From Carettochelys insculpta (Eukaryota > Chordata > Testudines > Carettochelyidae), in the NCBI RefSeq assembly GCF_033958435.1, contig NC_134142.1, positions 97,783,001 to 97,847,000 of the forward strand: 64,000 nucleotides of DNA, in the 5' to 3' direction. The notes beneath the pieces are model-generated. The model saw only the letters and a list, made by a program, of their open reading frames with translations. It did not search any database and was not told where the DNA came from. Positions within the stretch are counted from its first letter, which is position 1, and each line of letters opens with the position of its first letter. This document shows positions 1 through 12,440 of the stretch, piece after piece. The position numbers and the translations under genes are program-made.

Positions 1-2049
1 GACCTTTAATTCGAAATAGCCCTTTTCCCCTTCTAAACTGCATTTATTTTGAAATAAGCATTATTCCTCCTGAAATGAGGTTTATTGGAATCAAAATAAT
101 GTGCCCTTCATCTGTTATTTTGAAATAGTGCAACCATGTGGACTTAGACTGAGGCAGAGCCCACACACCTTTAGGCAGGAACGCCTGTCCACACTGTCCA
201 CTGGGATCTGGCATCTGAACCCTCTATTTAGCAAAGTCAGTTCAGTTAAAGGTGATCTCCTACATATGGACATGCTAAGAACAGCTCTGCTCCCTAGTCA
301 TACAATAAGGAAAACAACATTTTCATTACCTCTGCATTCCATACTAAAGTGATGGTGATACTAACACCAGCCAGAATCAATCACTTGGGCAGCTCAGCTC
401 TGTTGATTGGCTATCTAGATAGAATATGTGTGTTCATTTCTGATCCTGAAATCTTCTCCTCCCATCTCTTACTGTCACAAGTAGCTTCAGACCTTGCTTA
501 CAATAATAAAATGGCAAAAATAAGTATGTGAATGCAGCACTCTAGCAGGTTATTATAAGCAAACATCTCATTATGTGTGTCCCTGTGTAGAAATCTGATC
601 TTGATTTAGTGATTTCTCAAACAAATAAACACTGTCTAGCTGAGTCCCCTCATAGTATCAGAACCAGTTATAGGTTCTTTTTAAAAATCTGAATTTTTTT
701 TGTTGGTCATTTCCCTCTGCCTGTATGGGCTTTCCAGACCAACATAAGAAACTGGCATGTTTGTGTTGGGTCCCTCTTCCAGGTATCAGCTGTAAAATAT
801 TATAGTCAGAAAGTAACCCTGAAACTTGTAATATTCTGCACATTAGGGAAGGAAATAAAATATGTGCATCAGGAATTGGAGTGCCTTATAAGCTTTCAAG
901 TAAAATCTATGAAAGCTGTTTTAATAATGACTGTTTTTGCCATTACCTTTTACAATCTTATATTTCTAGTCTTTCACAGAGTGACTTCTGCTTAGAGGAG
1001 GTATTTACCCTTGGCATCTTGCATAATTGTTATCATGTATGGTCCCCGATTCACTGGAATGAACTATGTTTTTCCAAATAAGTCAACACTTTTTGCAGCT
1101 GACTACGTTCTGCTTCACTGCCTGGATGACAGTGTCTGATTCCAGACTGCACAAGTTCCAAGCAGACTATCTGACACAGATTTTTAAGTGTGTCTAGTGG
1201 TTTTGGGGGCCCGATCTCAAACTCTTTGAAGAGCTCTGATTTTCAGAATGTGCCATCCCTTTAAAAATCAGGCCCCTTTAACATGTCATAGATTGGGAAC
1301 GCAAAATCACCACTCACTTTTGAAAATCTAGGGCCTTCACTTTTTGCTTCCCTCTCCCCACCGCACTCTCATCTCCCCCACCAGTAGGATCACAAGTGAC
1401 TCTTCAATAAATTGTAAAATAATAGTCCAGAGGCAAGTTTTTGGTTCCCTTTCTCTCTCTCATTAGTGACTGAAACTAAAATGGCATGTGTGCCCTGGCT
1501 AAATGTGGCAGTGACCCAATCGCTCCTCATTGTGCCCTGCCAAAGATTTGTGTGGATTAAAAAACAGCATAAAACCCCCTCCAATTTAGAAAGAATAGAA
1601 AATGGAATTTGTCTTCAACTTCAGTGAAAACTAAAGAAGGGTCCAGGCTCGTCAATAGTTACCACACAGCTGAATCTGAAATACGATCACAGCTCCCTGC
1701 ACTAAGAACAGGAACTAGCTGCGAGAGTTCAGGTAATACTGGGGAGTGATTGTTGGCAAATGACCAAAAAAAAAAATCACCTTTTAATGGCAACTACTGA
1801 ACATCCTACAATACTGAAAAGCTGCCTGAATTCTTACTTGTGCTTGCAGAAAGGAAGGCATTGTCAAAAGGCTAAGTTACGTCTCAAATGTTTATATTCA
1901 AGCCATGAACTGCAGTTTTACATCTGAGCACTCATGACTCTCTCTGTCTCTCTCTCTTATCTATGCCTGCAACTTGATGATGGGCACAAAAAGGAATCTC
2001 CAGCTTACCGAACATTTGGCTTCAGATCTGTGCGACAACATGCTTGTGT
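1..2049. other. Intergenic, no gene recognised
   Basis: This stretch is AT-rich with only short open frames of unsupported composition. A short CT-rich microsatellite lies near 1939-1960. Around 1270-1335 there is a weak similarity to the 'cacttttgaaaatct' type of reptile MITE edge, too short to annotate. Confidence 0.5.
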
Positions 2050-2178
2050 GCTTGGAGGTTTTTAAGAGCAAGTTAGACAAACAGGGAGGGCCTAGTTTAC
2101 CTTATCACCTCAGGTTTGGGGGATGGATTAGGTGACCTCATGGAGTCCCTTCCAGCACCACATTTCTATAGTCATGGG
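2050..2178 (+). repeat. CR1 LINE 3'-end fragment
   Basis: The text from 'ggaggtttttaagagcaa' through 'gattaggtgacctcatgg' to 'cccttccagcacc' follows the conserved CR1 3' end (TTAGACAAAC..., GACCTC..., CCTTCCAG...). It is 5'-truncated, as usual for CR1, and the terminal octamer repeats are decayed. Confidence 0.72.
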
Positions 2179-3599
2179 TTTTTCATGTGCCAACTTAGAG
2201 GGAAGGTCCACAATTACTGTGCTAAATGAACACACTCACTACAAGCTCTTTAAGGGCCTCATGTCCCCAAAGTATACTCATTCCTCAACCCTATAAGTGC
2301 TTCAGGAGCCTCAGTAAATTGAAAGCCTTCCCTGGGGCTGATAAAATTCTAAAATGATTTTGCAGGCAGGGGCCTAATACGCATTCAGATTGTTTTATTC
2401 CTTGTCACATGTCTCTGGAGTGGTCTAGTATCTTAGTCATTTCCAATAGTGTCAGGATGAGTATAAAGGATACAACTGTCAATGTCTGCACATGTAAATT
2501 CTGTTAACATTAATGTAGTTAAACATACCAATGATCAGGACAATACATGTACACACAGGTTTTCTAGCCAATATTTCTTATGCAAAAAAGCTTTTAAACT
2601 GGTCTTTCTTCTCACTGATGTAATACAATTTGTTTTTTGAGCATTTTATAGTTCTAGAAAATGAAAATTTGACAAGAAATTTGACAAGCAATTGCCCTTC
2701 AATATTATGAACGCTAACAGTTTGTGCTACTAAACGATGGCCAAGTACTGTAGATTGCACATTGACTGTGGTAGCCTGGAATGGAAAATACGTTCTGAGG
2801 TCAAAAATGCAAAGTTAAGCACCCAAATAAATGGCCAGATCTTTACCATTCATGGGGTCCTTTTTGCAGTGTGCAGGTGTCCTCAAAGCGTATCTGGAGT
2901 GCCTGTTTGTGGCTGGCAGGTGACTGTAAGGCAGGCTGTGGCTAGCAGGTGGTGCACTCTGGCAGGGCACAGAGGCAGACAGACACAGGAAGCCAGTCAC
3001 AGGACAGGCAGGGTTTCTCAGTGGAGGGGGAAGTCTTATGGCCGTTTCAGGCCACTGGACTGAAGTCCCGATACCCAGCACCTGCTGGGTGGCTGAAATC
3101 TCAATCCCCCATGGCCCATCCTACACTGAAGTCTCAGCTCCCCCAGGCTGAATCCCTGATTCATGTGCATCCCAGAATTCCCTGCACACATCCCAGACCC
3201 AGATCCAGCCCCCTCCCAAGCCATAAGTGGTGGGGCTCAGGCAGTGAGTGGCAGTCCTGAGTTCTGCATTCTCAATACTTCCTGTGGGGGAGAAGCCTTC
3301 AGAACCTGTGGGCAGAGTTGTGGGGCTCTCTAGCAAGGGCAGTGTTGTGCCAGGGACAGCTTCACAGCCCTTTCTCTCCCTGCCCCAGGCAGGTCAGAGG
3401 CAAGAACTCATGCCATAAGGCAGCTGCTCCTCTGGCTGGTGCTCTGACACAGGCAGCTATGGCGATCCCTCCTCTGCTGTTGGGAGAGGGGGTTGAATCT
3501 TCCCCTCAGCTCCCAGGCTCCTTTGCTCATACAGCTAATAAGAGCCAAAGGTGTTGATACTTGGTCTCATGACTGATGGAGCCCACTGCAGGGGAGCCC
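2179..3599. other. Intergenic, GC-rich in its right half, no gene recognised
   Basis: The first 650 bases are AT-rich. From about 2870 the sequence is GC-rich with several overlapping short frames on both strands. None shows a recognisable domain, and the overlap on both strands points to base composition rather than coding. Confidence 0.45.
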
Positions 3600-3604
3600 T
3601 CCTG

Positions 3605-3880
3605 GCACACAGCCTCTAGTTACCCTCTTCTTGCCACCTGAGCTGTCCACAGCCTTCACACAGCACCTAGCTACCCTTCCCTGCCCCCTGAGCTACACCC
3701 TGGCCAGACACAGACTCTGAGCTGCACCCTGTTGCACACAGCCCCCTAGCTACCTCTTCCCTGTACCTTGACCTACCTGTCTGAGCACACGCAGCCCCTA
3801 GCTACCCTTGCTTGCCCCCCTGAGCAAACTGCTTGCCCACACACTGCCCCTAGTTACCGCTTTACACATGAGCTGGTTTT
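3605..3880. repeat. Degenerate minisatellite, unit about 51-55 bp
   Basis: The unit begins CACACAGCCCCTAGCTACC and continues with a C-rich part and 'tgagct'. Starts are seen near 3607, 3657, 3734, 3787 and 3838, about five copies with substitutions and one longer unit that carries an extra 25 bases. The spacing was read by eye. Confidence 0.6.
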
Positions 3881-4495
3881 AAACTTTTTGAACTGAACTC
3901 TCTCCCACACCTCTTGGGTTAGAAATTTTGGTTGTGCTCTCCCGCACACATGCATACACCACAATGAAGCCAGGCCTGGTGGTTAGCTGCAGGGATCAAG
4001 GTGGAGGTAGCACTGCCTTCCTAGTCCTGCCATATGGAGCTGGCTTGAGCCTGTTGGGCCCTGCCCCCTAACCAAAGTCATACTACACCAATACCTAAGT
4101 GCCCCACCCTGAGCCCAGACTCCCATAACCCCCTTCCCTTGCTGGGCCTGGAGGTTTTATAGCATGGTGGGGGCAAGCTGCCTCAGACATCCAAGCCAAA
4201 ATATTAACAAGTGTCTAAATTTGAGGAACCTGATGAGCTTGAGGCTAAGGCCAAATGGCCCTCCTCCTGCTCTCCTTCCCTGATTGGCCCTGGTTGGGGG
4301 TGAGGGTTGTCACATATTTCTGAGTGATTGCCACTGAACTCACGTGAATTCAAGCAAATTTAACAGGTGTCCTGTATTCACAATGGGGAAATACAGTCAC
4401 CCTAAAGCCATTAGACAAACACACCATGAAAAATAAAAACAAAAATGAACAGAACACTATTTCTTCCCCCCGGGCTTAAAACAGCAACATAACGT
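3881..4495. other. Intergenic, no gene recognised
   Basis: Moderately GC-rich sequence with no open frame of note and no recognised repeat. It may belong to the same old insertion as the adjacent minisatellite. Confidence 0.35.
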
Positions 4496-4497
4496 AT

Positions 4498-5083
4498 GAT
4501 CTAGACTGTAAGAAGGAAATAGCGACTAGAATAGGGAAAGCAAGAGTGAGTTTGACGGCGAAGGATAAGATCTGGAAAAGCAAAGCAATTAGCTTAAGAA
4601 TGAAGCTAGGCATCTTGAAAACGTGTGTATTCAGCAGCATGTTGTACGGATGTGAGACACTGGTGGTAACAAAAGATTCAAAAAGAAGAATATTGGCATT
4701 TGAAAGGAGTTGTTATAGAAAGATTCTGAGAATAGGATGGATGCTGAAGGTCACCAGTGAGGAATTATACAGGAAGATACAGCCGAAACAGAACCTGATG
4801 CAGAAGGTTATAAAATGGAAGCTACAACTATTTGGACGTATTTGCAGAATGAACGACGAATGAAAAATCAAGACCTGCCTATTCGGCATAATGGATGGTT
4901 CGAATAGGAGAAGCAGACACCATGGAGAATGGATAGATGATGTAGTAGATTGGTATGGAGCTAGTCTACAGAAACTAAGCCACTCTGCACTGGATAGAGA
5001 AAGATGGAAAGAAATAGTGAGAGAGGCATCAGACACCAATGGGTGCTGAGCCCACGGTTATTGATGATGATGATGATGATGAG
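4498..5083 (+). mobile_element. RTE-type LINE, 3' end of ORF2 with GAT tail
   Basis: The frame beginning DLDCKKEIATRIGKAR runs into KDKIWKSKAISL, MLYGCETL, AFERSCYRKILRIGW and FGRICRMNDE, then an internal stop, and continues FGIMDGSNRRSRHHGEWIDD to ASDTNGC and the natural stop. This is the C-terminal region of an RTE-clade reverse transcriptase protein. It is followed by ATTGATGATGATGATGATGA, the tail type of RTE elements. The copy is 5'-truncated at about 4498 and is dead. The best single frame, 4546-4863, is not a host gene. Confidence 0.82.
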
Positions 5084-5758
5084 TGTTCCACAGATGTTAC
5101 AGTGTAAATCAAACATTGGTCCTCAAAAGCTTGAAGGACAGTTCCCACCTTCAAGCAAACACACTGGAAAACAAGTAGGAAAAACGAAAGGAGACTGAGA
5201 AACCAGAAAACAAACTGAGTAACAAAGATTTGGGATAATGCTACTGTACACTATGAATGGTACATAGAGATACGTGTTAAAAACACTGGGAAAGGGAATA
5301 GCTGAGAACACAAGCTGATTTTGTCTATTCCCCATGAAGAGGAATGTTATGGAGACATTATACATATTTCACCTATACTGGAACATTCAGCTATTATATT
5401 GCTACAGATTCAAGAAGAATGTAGAATATAAACCAGATAATTACTTAATGGCCACGCTCATGTAAAGGCAGGCAAGATTTATTTTCAGTCCTATCTGCTT
5501 CTTTTTGTTTGTCTGTCTCAGTCTCAGAACACAGTATGACACAGAACAGGCATAGACATGGGTGGCGGTTGATTCATAGTAATGGAATATTTCTACCACA
5601 GTCTTATTTTAGGATTTAAACTCTGGAAAATATTTTAAACTGGTAACTAAAATATAGTCCCTCTTTTTCTATTAAGGAGATATTAGCTTGCTTAGAAATC
5701 CTTGCCCTGTCCATATCAGAGAGAAAACAATAACGATTATAATAGTAGCTTTTGATTC
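5084..5758. other. Intergenic, no gene recognised
   Basis: AT-rich unique-looking sequence without a supported gene or repeat. Confidence 0.4.
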
Positions 5759-6612
5759 ACACTGGTTCCCAAACTTTGCAGCATTTGATTTTTGAAAAAC
5801 CCTCCCGCCCCCGCCTCTTCTTTACCATCATCAAACCCCACTTTTACCAAAAAATTCAATTTGTAATTTACAATAAACACAAAGACTTGATATAAAAATG
5901 TTATTTAAAATTTAAAATAAGCACAAATAGTTTTCCTTGGCCACTTGTGGGTGCCTGGTGCAGCCCTAACTGTCCAGCTGCCTGATCCCTGTGCCAGCTG
6001 CCAGAGCTGCCTGTGCCAGCTTCCCCACCCATCTGAGACCCGCGCTGCCAGAGCTGCCTGCCCAAGCCCCATACCACTGGGGCCAGCCGCCCACCCACCC
6101 ACCAGCCACCTGCCCCAGCTGTAGGCCAGCCACCTGAGCCACCCGCCCAAGCCCCACACTGCCCAGGCCTGCCATCCACCTGCCAGTCCAAGCCCTGAGC
6201 TACTGGAGCCAGTCGCCAGTCGCCAGCCTGAGCTACCTGAGCCCTGTGATGCCAGGGCCAGCTGCCCAAGCCCTGTGAATCCTGCAAGGGGGCCAGCCAC
6301 TCAAGCCGCGCGAGCTGCCCGCCCAAGCCCCTCCTCTCCCCCAAAGCCAGGCACCACCAGCCTCCTGCTTTTACCCCATCCCCATTCCCCTTACCTGAGC
6401 CGGGCACCCCCAGTCCCCCATCTAACCCCATCCTCCTTGTCCTCCCCTCCCTCCCACAATCCACACTCACTGACCCTTGCATTTAGGTCTTCGCTGGCTG
6501 TTTGCTTTTAATAACAGCTGAAGTGGGGTCTGGATCTCCTTGCATCCCCCCTGGAATATTTTCACATCCCCCGGGGGGCGGGGGGGGCTGTCTCCTAGTC
6601 TGGGAAACCATG
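5759..6612. mobile_element. hAT-like non-autonomous element with GC-rich core
   Basis: The left edge CACTGGTTCCCAAACT and the reverse complement of the right edge CATGGTTTCCCAGACT form an imperfect inverted repeat of the hAT type. The core (about 5940-6480) is a C-rich, imperfectly repeated block with 'ccaagcccc', 'gccagccacc' and 'tgcctg' motifs, and a G/C run lies at 6571-6590. No convincing 8-bp target duplication was found. Open frames of up to 193 codons on the minus strand are Gly/Trp-rich products of the composition. Confidence 0.45.
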
Positions 6613-7275
6613 CATTAGAGAACATCATATAGCAATGCAATTTCTCTATTAAACAGTGTTACCATATTACAGAGTTATCATCTTTACATTATCCATAACA
6701 TGTCATTGCTATTGATTTTATGAAACTGAAATCTATTAGCATACATATTGAAATCTATTACATGGGAATGCCTATGAAATATTCATATTTAAAAAAATTA
6801 AAGTTATGTTGTTTTTCTGGTTTTGTGCATGTGACCATACTTTGACTACTGGGTAAATGCTAACCAAATATCTACGTATCACTTTGTCTTCAGTCTATTT
6901 AGATGGGTGTGTAAATGATGCCTTAATTTTTCAAAATGGCTCTGTAAAATATATACTGTCACTAGAACTGTAGAGTTACTAGTGAAATTTCCAAAATAAA
7001 CTTCCGTGTAAGTGAAAGAATATAGGAAAAATTTAGTAAAACATATTTTACTTTACTGGTTATTCCCTAAGAAACCCTTGTGGTCAAAAGACCAATTCAT
7101 TGAATTTATTTGCTCCAACTTGATTTTCAGCCATTTTAAGGCCTATTTGAGTCTCACTAGCAGCCCACATGCTGATGTTGCAGTCTTCTTCTTCTTTCCC
7201 TAAATTATATAGGCAAGATTTTCAAAACAGCTGAACACCTACAATCAGAGCCATATTTTCAAAAGTGCTAAACGC
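6613..7275. other. Intergenic, AT-rich, no gene recognised
   Basis: No supported coding or repeat feature. A short 'ttttcaaaagtgct' motif at 7254-7272 recalls the edge of common reptile MITEs. Confidence 0.4.
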
Positions 7276-8290
7276 TTAATATTTCCAAAAACATTGGGCA
7301 GCTCTCAGCAGTTCCCATCGGGAAACATACCAAAGCCACTTTTGCTGGGTACTGTACAGGTGATCCGATACGTGGTATCTCCAGGCCCTTAGGCAAGGTG
7401 TGTGTGGGGTCTGCTCTGTGCTCCTGGAAGGGGAGGACCCCCACGTGGAAGGGCTGGGGAAGCCAGCCCTCAGCACTGCCAAGACCACGTCCCTCTTCCC
7501 CAGAGAGCTGTTCAACCCAGGTCTCTGTGGCATGTCATGTAGGACTCCAGTGGTGATTTAAAGAGCTTGGGACTGCTCTTGCCACCATCTGAATCTCCTG
7601 GTCCCAAGGTAATTGCCCCTTTGCCCCGTCTCCCAGTGACAGGCTTGGTGCTGTGTACACTGTAACAGGGTCAGGCCTGCAGATCCCAGCTGGAAGGGTG
7701 AAAGGCAGCTCAGGACACAGTCTGGGCTGGGGAAGAACAACAAGAGTCAGGTAAGCTCCCAGGTGGAGGCAGTAGGGGGTGGTGGCAGGTAATCAATAAG
7801 GGCCAGCTGATCAGACTCCCGGAGCACTGGCAAGACTGCCAAAGGTGCCCCAGCCAGGACAGAGGGGAGAGAGGAGATGCACAAGGTAGGGGAGTGGAGG
7901 TGGTTGAGGTAAGAGAAGATGAGAAAACAACATTTACAAAACACAGCGAGAGAGAGAGAGAGAGAGAGAGTAGCTCAATGGGAGACTGCCTGGGCTCCCC
8001 TCCTGCACGGAGACTGAAGTCCTGGCTGTGGAAAAGGGGAAAAGACTGACCAGCCGGCCGAGACTGGCAGAGGTGGGTGCAGCCAACCCCTCCAGCTGAA
8101 GGGAGAGGCGTAGGACCCTGGCCAGAGCCAGGGGTACTCTGTGACAACACATAATTAATAATCAAAACAAAACACACAGACCAACCAGTATTGGTTCCAA
8201 AGCACTTACAATCCAAACGTATGTGCTGATATAACTGAAGGAAATGGGAAAGGGAGCCCAAGATAGCAGGGCGAAAATTAAGGCCCATAT
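7276..8290. other. GC-rich block of unknown nature with GA microsatellite
   Basis: The base composition changes sharply from AT-rich to GC-rich at about 7300 and back at about 8160, which suggests a single insertion. A (GA)n run lies at about 7948-7970. Minus-strand frames of up to 192 codons are Ser/Leu-rich, carry the microsatellite as SLSLSL, and show no domain. No terminal repeats were recognised. Confidence 0.35.
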
Positions 8291-10085
8291 AGCAAGAAAC
8301 AGTCAGTCACATGCAATGAGCCATTTGAGTCATTTGCCGTTGCGTGAGAAACTCTATTGCCATTAAATAACTAAACAAGATAGCAGGAGGTAAACACAAA
8401 CATGATGTGTTCATTCTTTGCGCTGCCAGCCAGAAAAACGTTCCAGCACATGATGTCTAAAAGTTTATTAATAAGCCAGTTTGCTGCTCTATGAAATAAA
8501 CAGCCTATAGGAATCAGAATGGATCAAACTAGTCTTATCAGTTGGTATAGAAGTATATCTTCATATGAGGCATGATCCAATGCATGACAAATATCTTGTT
8601 AACTTCACTGAGAGATGGCTCAGGACCTTTGTACTGAGCTGTAGTTAAAACATGAAGAGGCTGCCATCTTGTGGTTGCTGTTATCTTTTATTTTAGCATC
8701 TAGTTTTACTGGGGGAGTGTAATATGTTCAGTTATCCAGCTCTCACTATGCAAATATTAGACACTGTCTTGCAGGAAGATTTTAATTTTCAGACAGGAAG
8801 CTATTATTTATGAATACACAAAAAAGGCCATTTGGATCCCTGAGACATGCCCCCATTTAGCGGTTCATTTTTTTCAGCAGGGTCTTTCCATATTAGAAAG
8901 GGAAGGGATTTCTCCATGCTCTTGAGTTAGAACGCTTGGCCAGGGAGATCCTACTGCCTATCACTTGGAAAGTCTTAGGTGTTTGAGCTATGTTCAACTA
9001 TTCTGTTTTCTAAAAAATTAAATCTATGCCTGATGAACATGACAAATGCTGCCAGACTGCCGCTTGCAGGGGCTTTATTTGTTGTACTGGCTGGTGAACT
9101 GGTGCTCATTTATGTTCTTTGCATAACTCTACAGGCATACAGCATGCTTCACAGAGCAAATCCTCAAGCCCCATCTGCCTTGAAGGGTTTATAATGTAAG
9201 TGCAGATGAGTACACCACCACAGAGGGACTGGGTAGGGGAAGACAGAGACATATCACAGGGTCACCCAGGGTTCAGCTCAGATCTCTCTTAAGTTTAGGA
9301 GTAGAAAGGGAGGCACAAATCCTCTTGTCACAGTCCTACTATCGCAAATCTCCCCTTGACTTCAGTTGGTTTTTATGGAAGGAAGGGAGGCGCAAGATCA
9401 CTGTCTGCTGTTCTGTATGAAATGAGTCATAACATCAATATAAGCTGCCATTTAGTGCAGAGCCCCATGATTAGTCACCTGTATTTCCCCATGCTCAAGG
9501 TATTACAGTCTCCCTCTTTCTCCCTTCTGGTCTTCTTCAGGAAGAAAGTTGTAAAAGATGTGGGTAACAATAACCAAGCTGTCATGCTGTTAAAGGCTGA
9601 TCCCATTTTATTCCAGGTCTCCCTATATGGTATAAATAGAGTTGCATATCTTGTATACTAATGCTATACATTTTATTGCATGTCACGGTCAACTACGAAC
9701 TACAGTGCAGATTCTGAACCACAGATGTCAGTCTGAAGACAGGTAAGTACTGTTGGCTATGTTAGGACAAACTAGCTGCTGGATCACTCCAGTGACTGCA
9801 AACAGAAATAAAATGGAAGGATCGGCTCTTGTGCCAAGCATTAATCCTACACACTGCGGAGATAAAAATAAATAATTTTTAACATGACTGCTCTAGCACA
9901 ACTGTTATCTGTTAGGAGACTCAACTTCATCTTCGCTAGTAACATGGGACCAGATCTAAAGCTTACTGAAAGCGGTGGGCTTTTGTTGAGTATGTCTGCA
10001 AACTTTCTTTTAACACACACATTTTCAGAGGTAGGGTTTCAGAACCAAATTAGAAACCAAATTTCAGCTGTACCCATGCGAAGCC
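8291..10085. other. Intergenic, no gene recognised
   Basis: AT-rich sequence with only short frames. No supported repeat or gene. Confidence 0.4.
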
Positions 10086-10088
10086 ATT

Positions 10089-10530
10089 GGCTATGTCTAC
10101 ACTAGAAGCGTCTGTCGACAGAGTTGTGTTGACATAAACTCTGTTGACTGAGTGCATCTATACACAAAAGAAGACCAACAGAGCAATCCGCTCTGTCAAC
10201 AGAGAGCGGCCAGACTGTCCTGCCTCCGGACGTCTCCCCCTTGTCGGCAGTCTCTTATGCCTAGAAAAAAATCAGGCATAAAAGGCTGCCAACAAAGAGG
10301 GGGTTTCGCTGGCAGAACCACATTTACACTGCTGTTTTTCTGCTGTCAGCAGCCTCTGCCAGCAAGTGAATATTCAAATGAGAAACCATTTGCATTTTCA
10401 AGACCTCCCATTTGCATACTGCTGCTGACAGTTCAGATTAGTGTAACTGTAGTTTAGGTGTTGGTGCTCCCCAAGTTATGTTGGCAGAAGGCCCCTTCTA
10501 TCAACAAAACTCTCTAGTGTAGACACAGCC
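10089..10530. mobile_element. Harbinger-type MITE A (442 bp)
   Basis: The ends GGCTATGTCTACACTAG and CTAGTGTAGACACAGCC are inverted repeats, flanked by the 3-bp duplication ATT (10086-10088 and 10531-10533). A 3-bp duplication fits the PIF/Harbinger superfamily. The interior has many GTCGACAG and GTTGACA motifs. Its 'agagcaat..gctctgtcaac' segment resembles the left part of the Harbinger relic at 13401-16203, so this copy may be a deletion derivative of that family. Confidence 0.78.
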
Positions 10531-10533
10531 ATT

Positions 10534-11769
10534 GACTTTAGCGTGATGGCATAAAGGGAAGAGAAGCCCTAGCATTGCAAATATGTATGAACTCTTTCAC
10601 AAGCAGGTATTAAGGCAATACAGATTTCTTTTACACAGTTTTAATAATGCTCCTGTTAAATATAACTGCTGTCTCCTCTTAACAGCCCTAAGTCTGTAGT
10701 AAAAAGGGTTCTCTATGAAAACCTTTTACTGTGGATGCCTTTTAGCTGTTCCATGAAGTATTTTTACTACTGATTAACAATTTAAAGGCAAACACAAATT
10801 AGGCTTGTGATGCTTTTAAGAGCACAGAGGAAAAGTTGAGCAAGCATTACTTTTTTATGTCGCTGAAGTATCCTCAAATAACCTTCAGTGAGAGCAGTTT
10901 GTGTAGTTTGTAGCCTTAATAACATGCATGCTCACAAATTCTTTACCCAGAGAGACAGCACACTGTGGAAGAGACAGCTATTTTTACTAGACCCATTTAC
11001 AAATTAACTGGGATGCGATGTTGTCAGTTTTACATTCCTTCCTTTTTATCCTTTAATTAGAAATGGGTGGGGACCAGATTGGTTATCTGTCCAGGAGTAT
11101 CGCAATCAACAGTTTTCAGGGCTTGTTTGATTAGTGTAATAAAACCACTCACCTTGATATGCTTGGTATTGTTTCATGTATTATGCCCTGATAGCTACTC
11201 CTAAGTACAAGCAAAACAAGAAGCCATTTGTGTTCCCTCTGTACTGTACAGTTGATTGCCTGATGTGGAGCTAAAGAAAGCAGAAACGGCTCAAACCCAG
11301 ACACTGCACATGCCTTCTCACCATACTTTGACAGCAAGACTGAATAGGCAGGGAACTCAGTTCCTAAGCTCCCCTTACAGCAACTTTATACCCCATAAGA
11401 TGGGACCTGAGAATGGAGTGACTTTAGATCATATTATGACTTTAGCTAATATATCTCAAATGTAAAAATTAGGGATGGCCCAAAACAGAAACTGAAATCT
11501 GAATCTTCCTGTAGCAGAGCAACCTTCACCTTGAGCACTCCCCTACGGCATGCTACTATGCCTGTCTATTAAATGGAACAGATTCTCTTTGGTGTCCATT
11601 CAAAATTAAACTTTGGACCATAACTTTATTTCTGTACAAACATCCACAGAGCTCTTGTGATAGAAAAGATTCTTTCCAAATTCCACAAACACAAGAGATT
11701 CACAATAATTTTCCAGGCCTCCTGCAGAGATACCATTTCCAGGTTGTCTGTGACTGTCAGAGTCCAATC
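10534..11769. other. Intergenic, no gene recognised
   Basis: AT-rich sequence without a supported gene. Short frames at 11149-11465 overlap on both strands and show no family resemblance. Confidence 0.4.
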
Positions 11770-12440
11770 TGGTTGTACAAGAAGTCCTGAGGCACCTTAT
11801 AGACTAATAGATATTTTGGAGCATAAGCTTTCGTGGGCAAAGACCCGCTTCCTCAGACATGTGGGGGAGGCTCCAGAGGGGTATTTAAAGAGTGGGGTCC
11901 CAGTAAAAGGGAGGGCCAGAGCTGACAAGGTCTATTCAGCAAGGTGGAAATGGCCCATTATCAGTAGTAACAGAGAGAAAGCCGTGCTAGTCTATATACT
12001 ATCAAAACAAAAAAGTAGTCAAGTAGCACTTAAAAAAATAAAAAAAAATAATTTATTAGATGATGAGCTTTCGTGGGATAGATCCACTTCTTCAGACCAT
12101 GCCCATGTGTCTGTTCTGATATAGCTATGGTCTGAAGAAGTGGGTCTGTCCCAGGAAAGCTCACCTAATAAATTATTTTGTTAGTCTTTACTGGACTGCT
12201 TTTTTGTTTTGATTATCAGTAGTATGTATCAAAAGAGTAAAAAACAAGTCAGATCAGACAGGCCCATTGTCAGAGTCTAATGGGGAGATATTAACACCCA
12301 GGGCTGAGAAGCTGCTTTTGTTAGGGGTGAGCCACTCCCAGTCTCTGTTTAATCCTTGGTTGATGGAGTCAAATTTTAAAATAAATTGCAGTTCAGAAAC
12401 TTCTCTCTCCATTTGATTTTTTGAAATTTCTTTGTTTTAG
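11770..12440 (-). mobile_element. Penelope-like element 3' tail, with nested insertion
   Basis: Read on the minus strand, the sequence ends with '...gcgggtctttgcccacgaaag', 'cttatgctcc', 'gttagtctataaggtgcc' style text and '...ggacttcttg', the 3' tail found on many copies in this window. Upstream on that strand is 'aaacagagactgggagtgg', part of the same untranslated region. The 155-codon plus-strand frame 11657-12124 lies across this tail and is not a gene. The element is split by the insertion at 11970-12211. Confidence 0.68.
11970..12211. mobile_element. Nested inverted pair of Penelope-type tails, 13-bp target duplication
   Basis: The left arm (about 11985-12098) is a Penelope-type tail on the minus strand. 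The right arm (about 12130-12211) is the same tail on the plus strand, with a short spacer between them. The insertion is flanked by ATTATCAGTAGTA at 11957-11969 and 12212-12224, a perfect 13-bp duplication. Head-to-head arrangements are known for Penelope-like elements. Confidence 0.75.

Noticed and set aside
5901..6482. 193-codon minus-strand open frame
   Set aside because: Low-complexity Gly/Trp/Ala product of a C-rich repeated block within a hAT-like element, with overlapping frames on the same strand.
7710..8288. 192-codon minus-strand open frame
   Set aside because: Contains the microsatellite as SLSLSL, has no domain, and overlaps other frames.
11657..12124. 155-codon plus-strand open frame
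   Set aside because: Lies across Penelope-type tail sequence and the nested inverted insertion; not protein-like.
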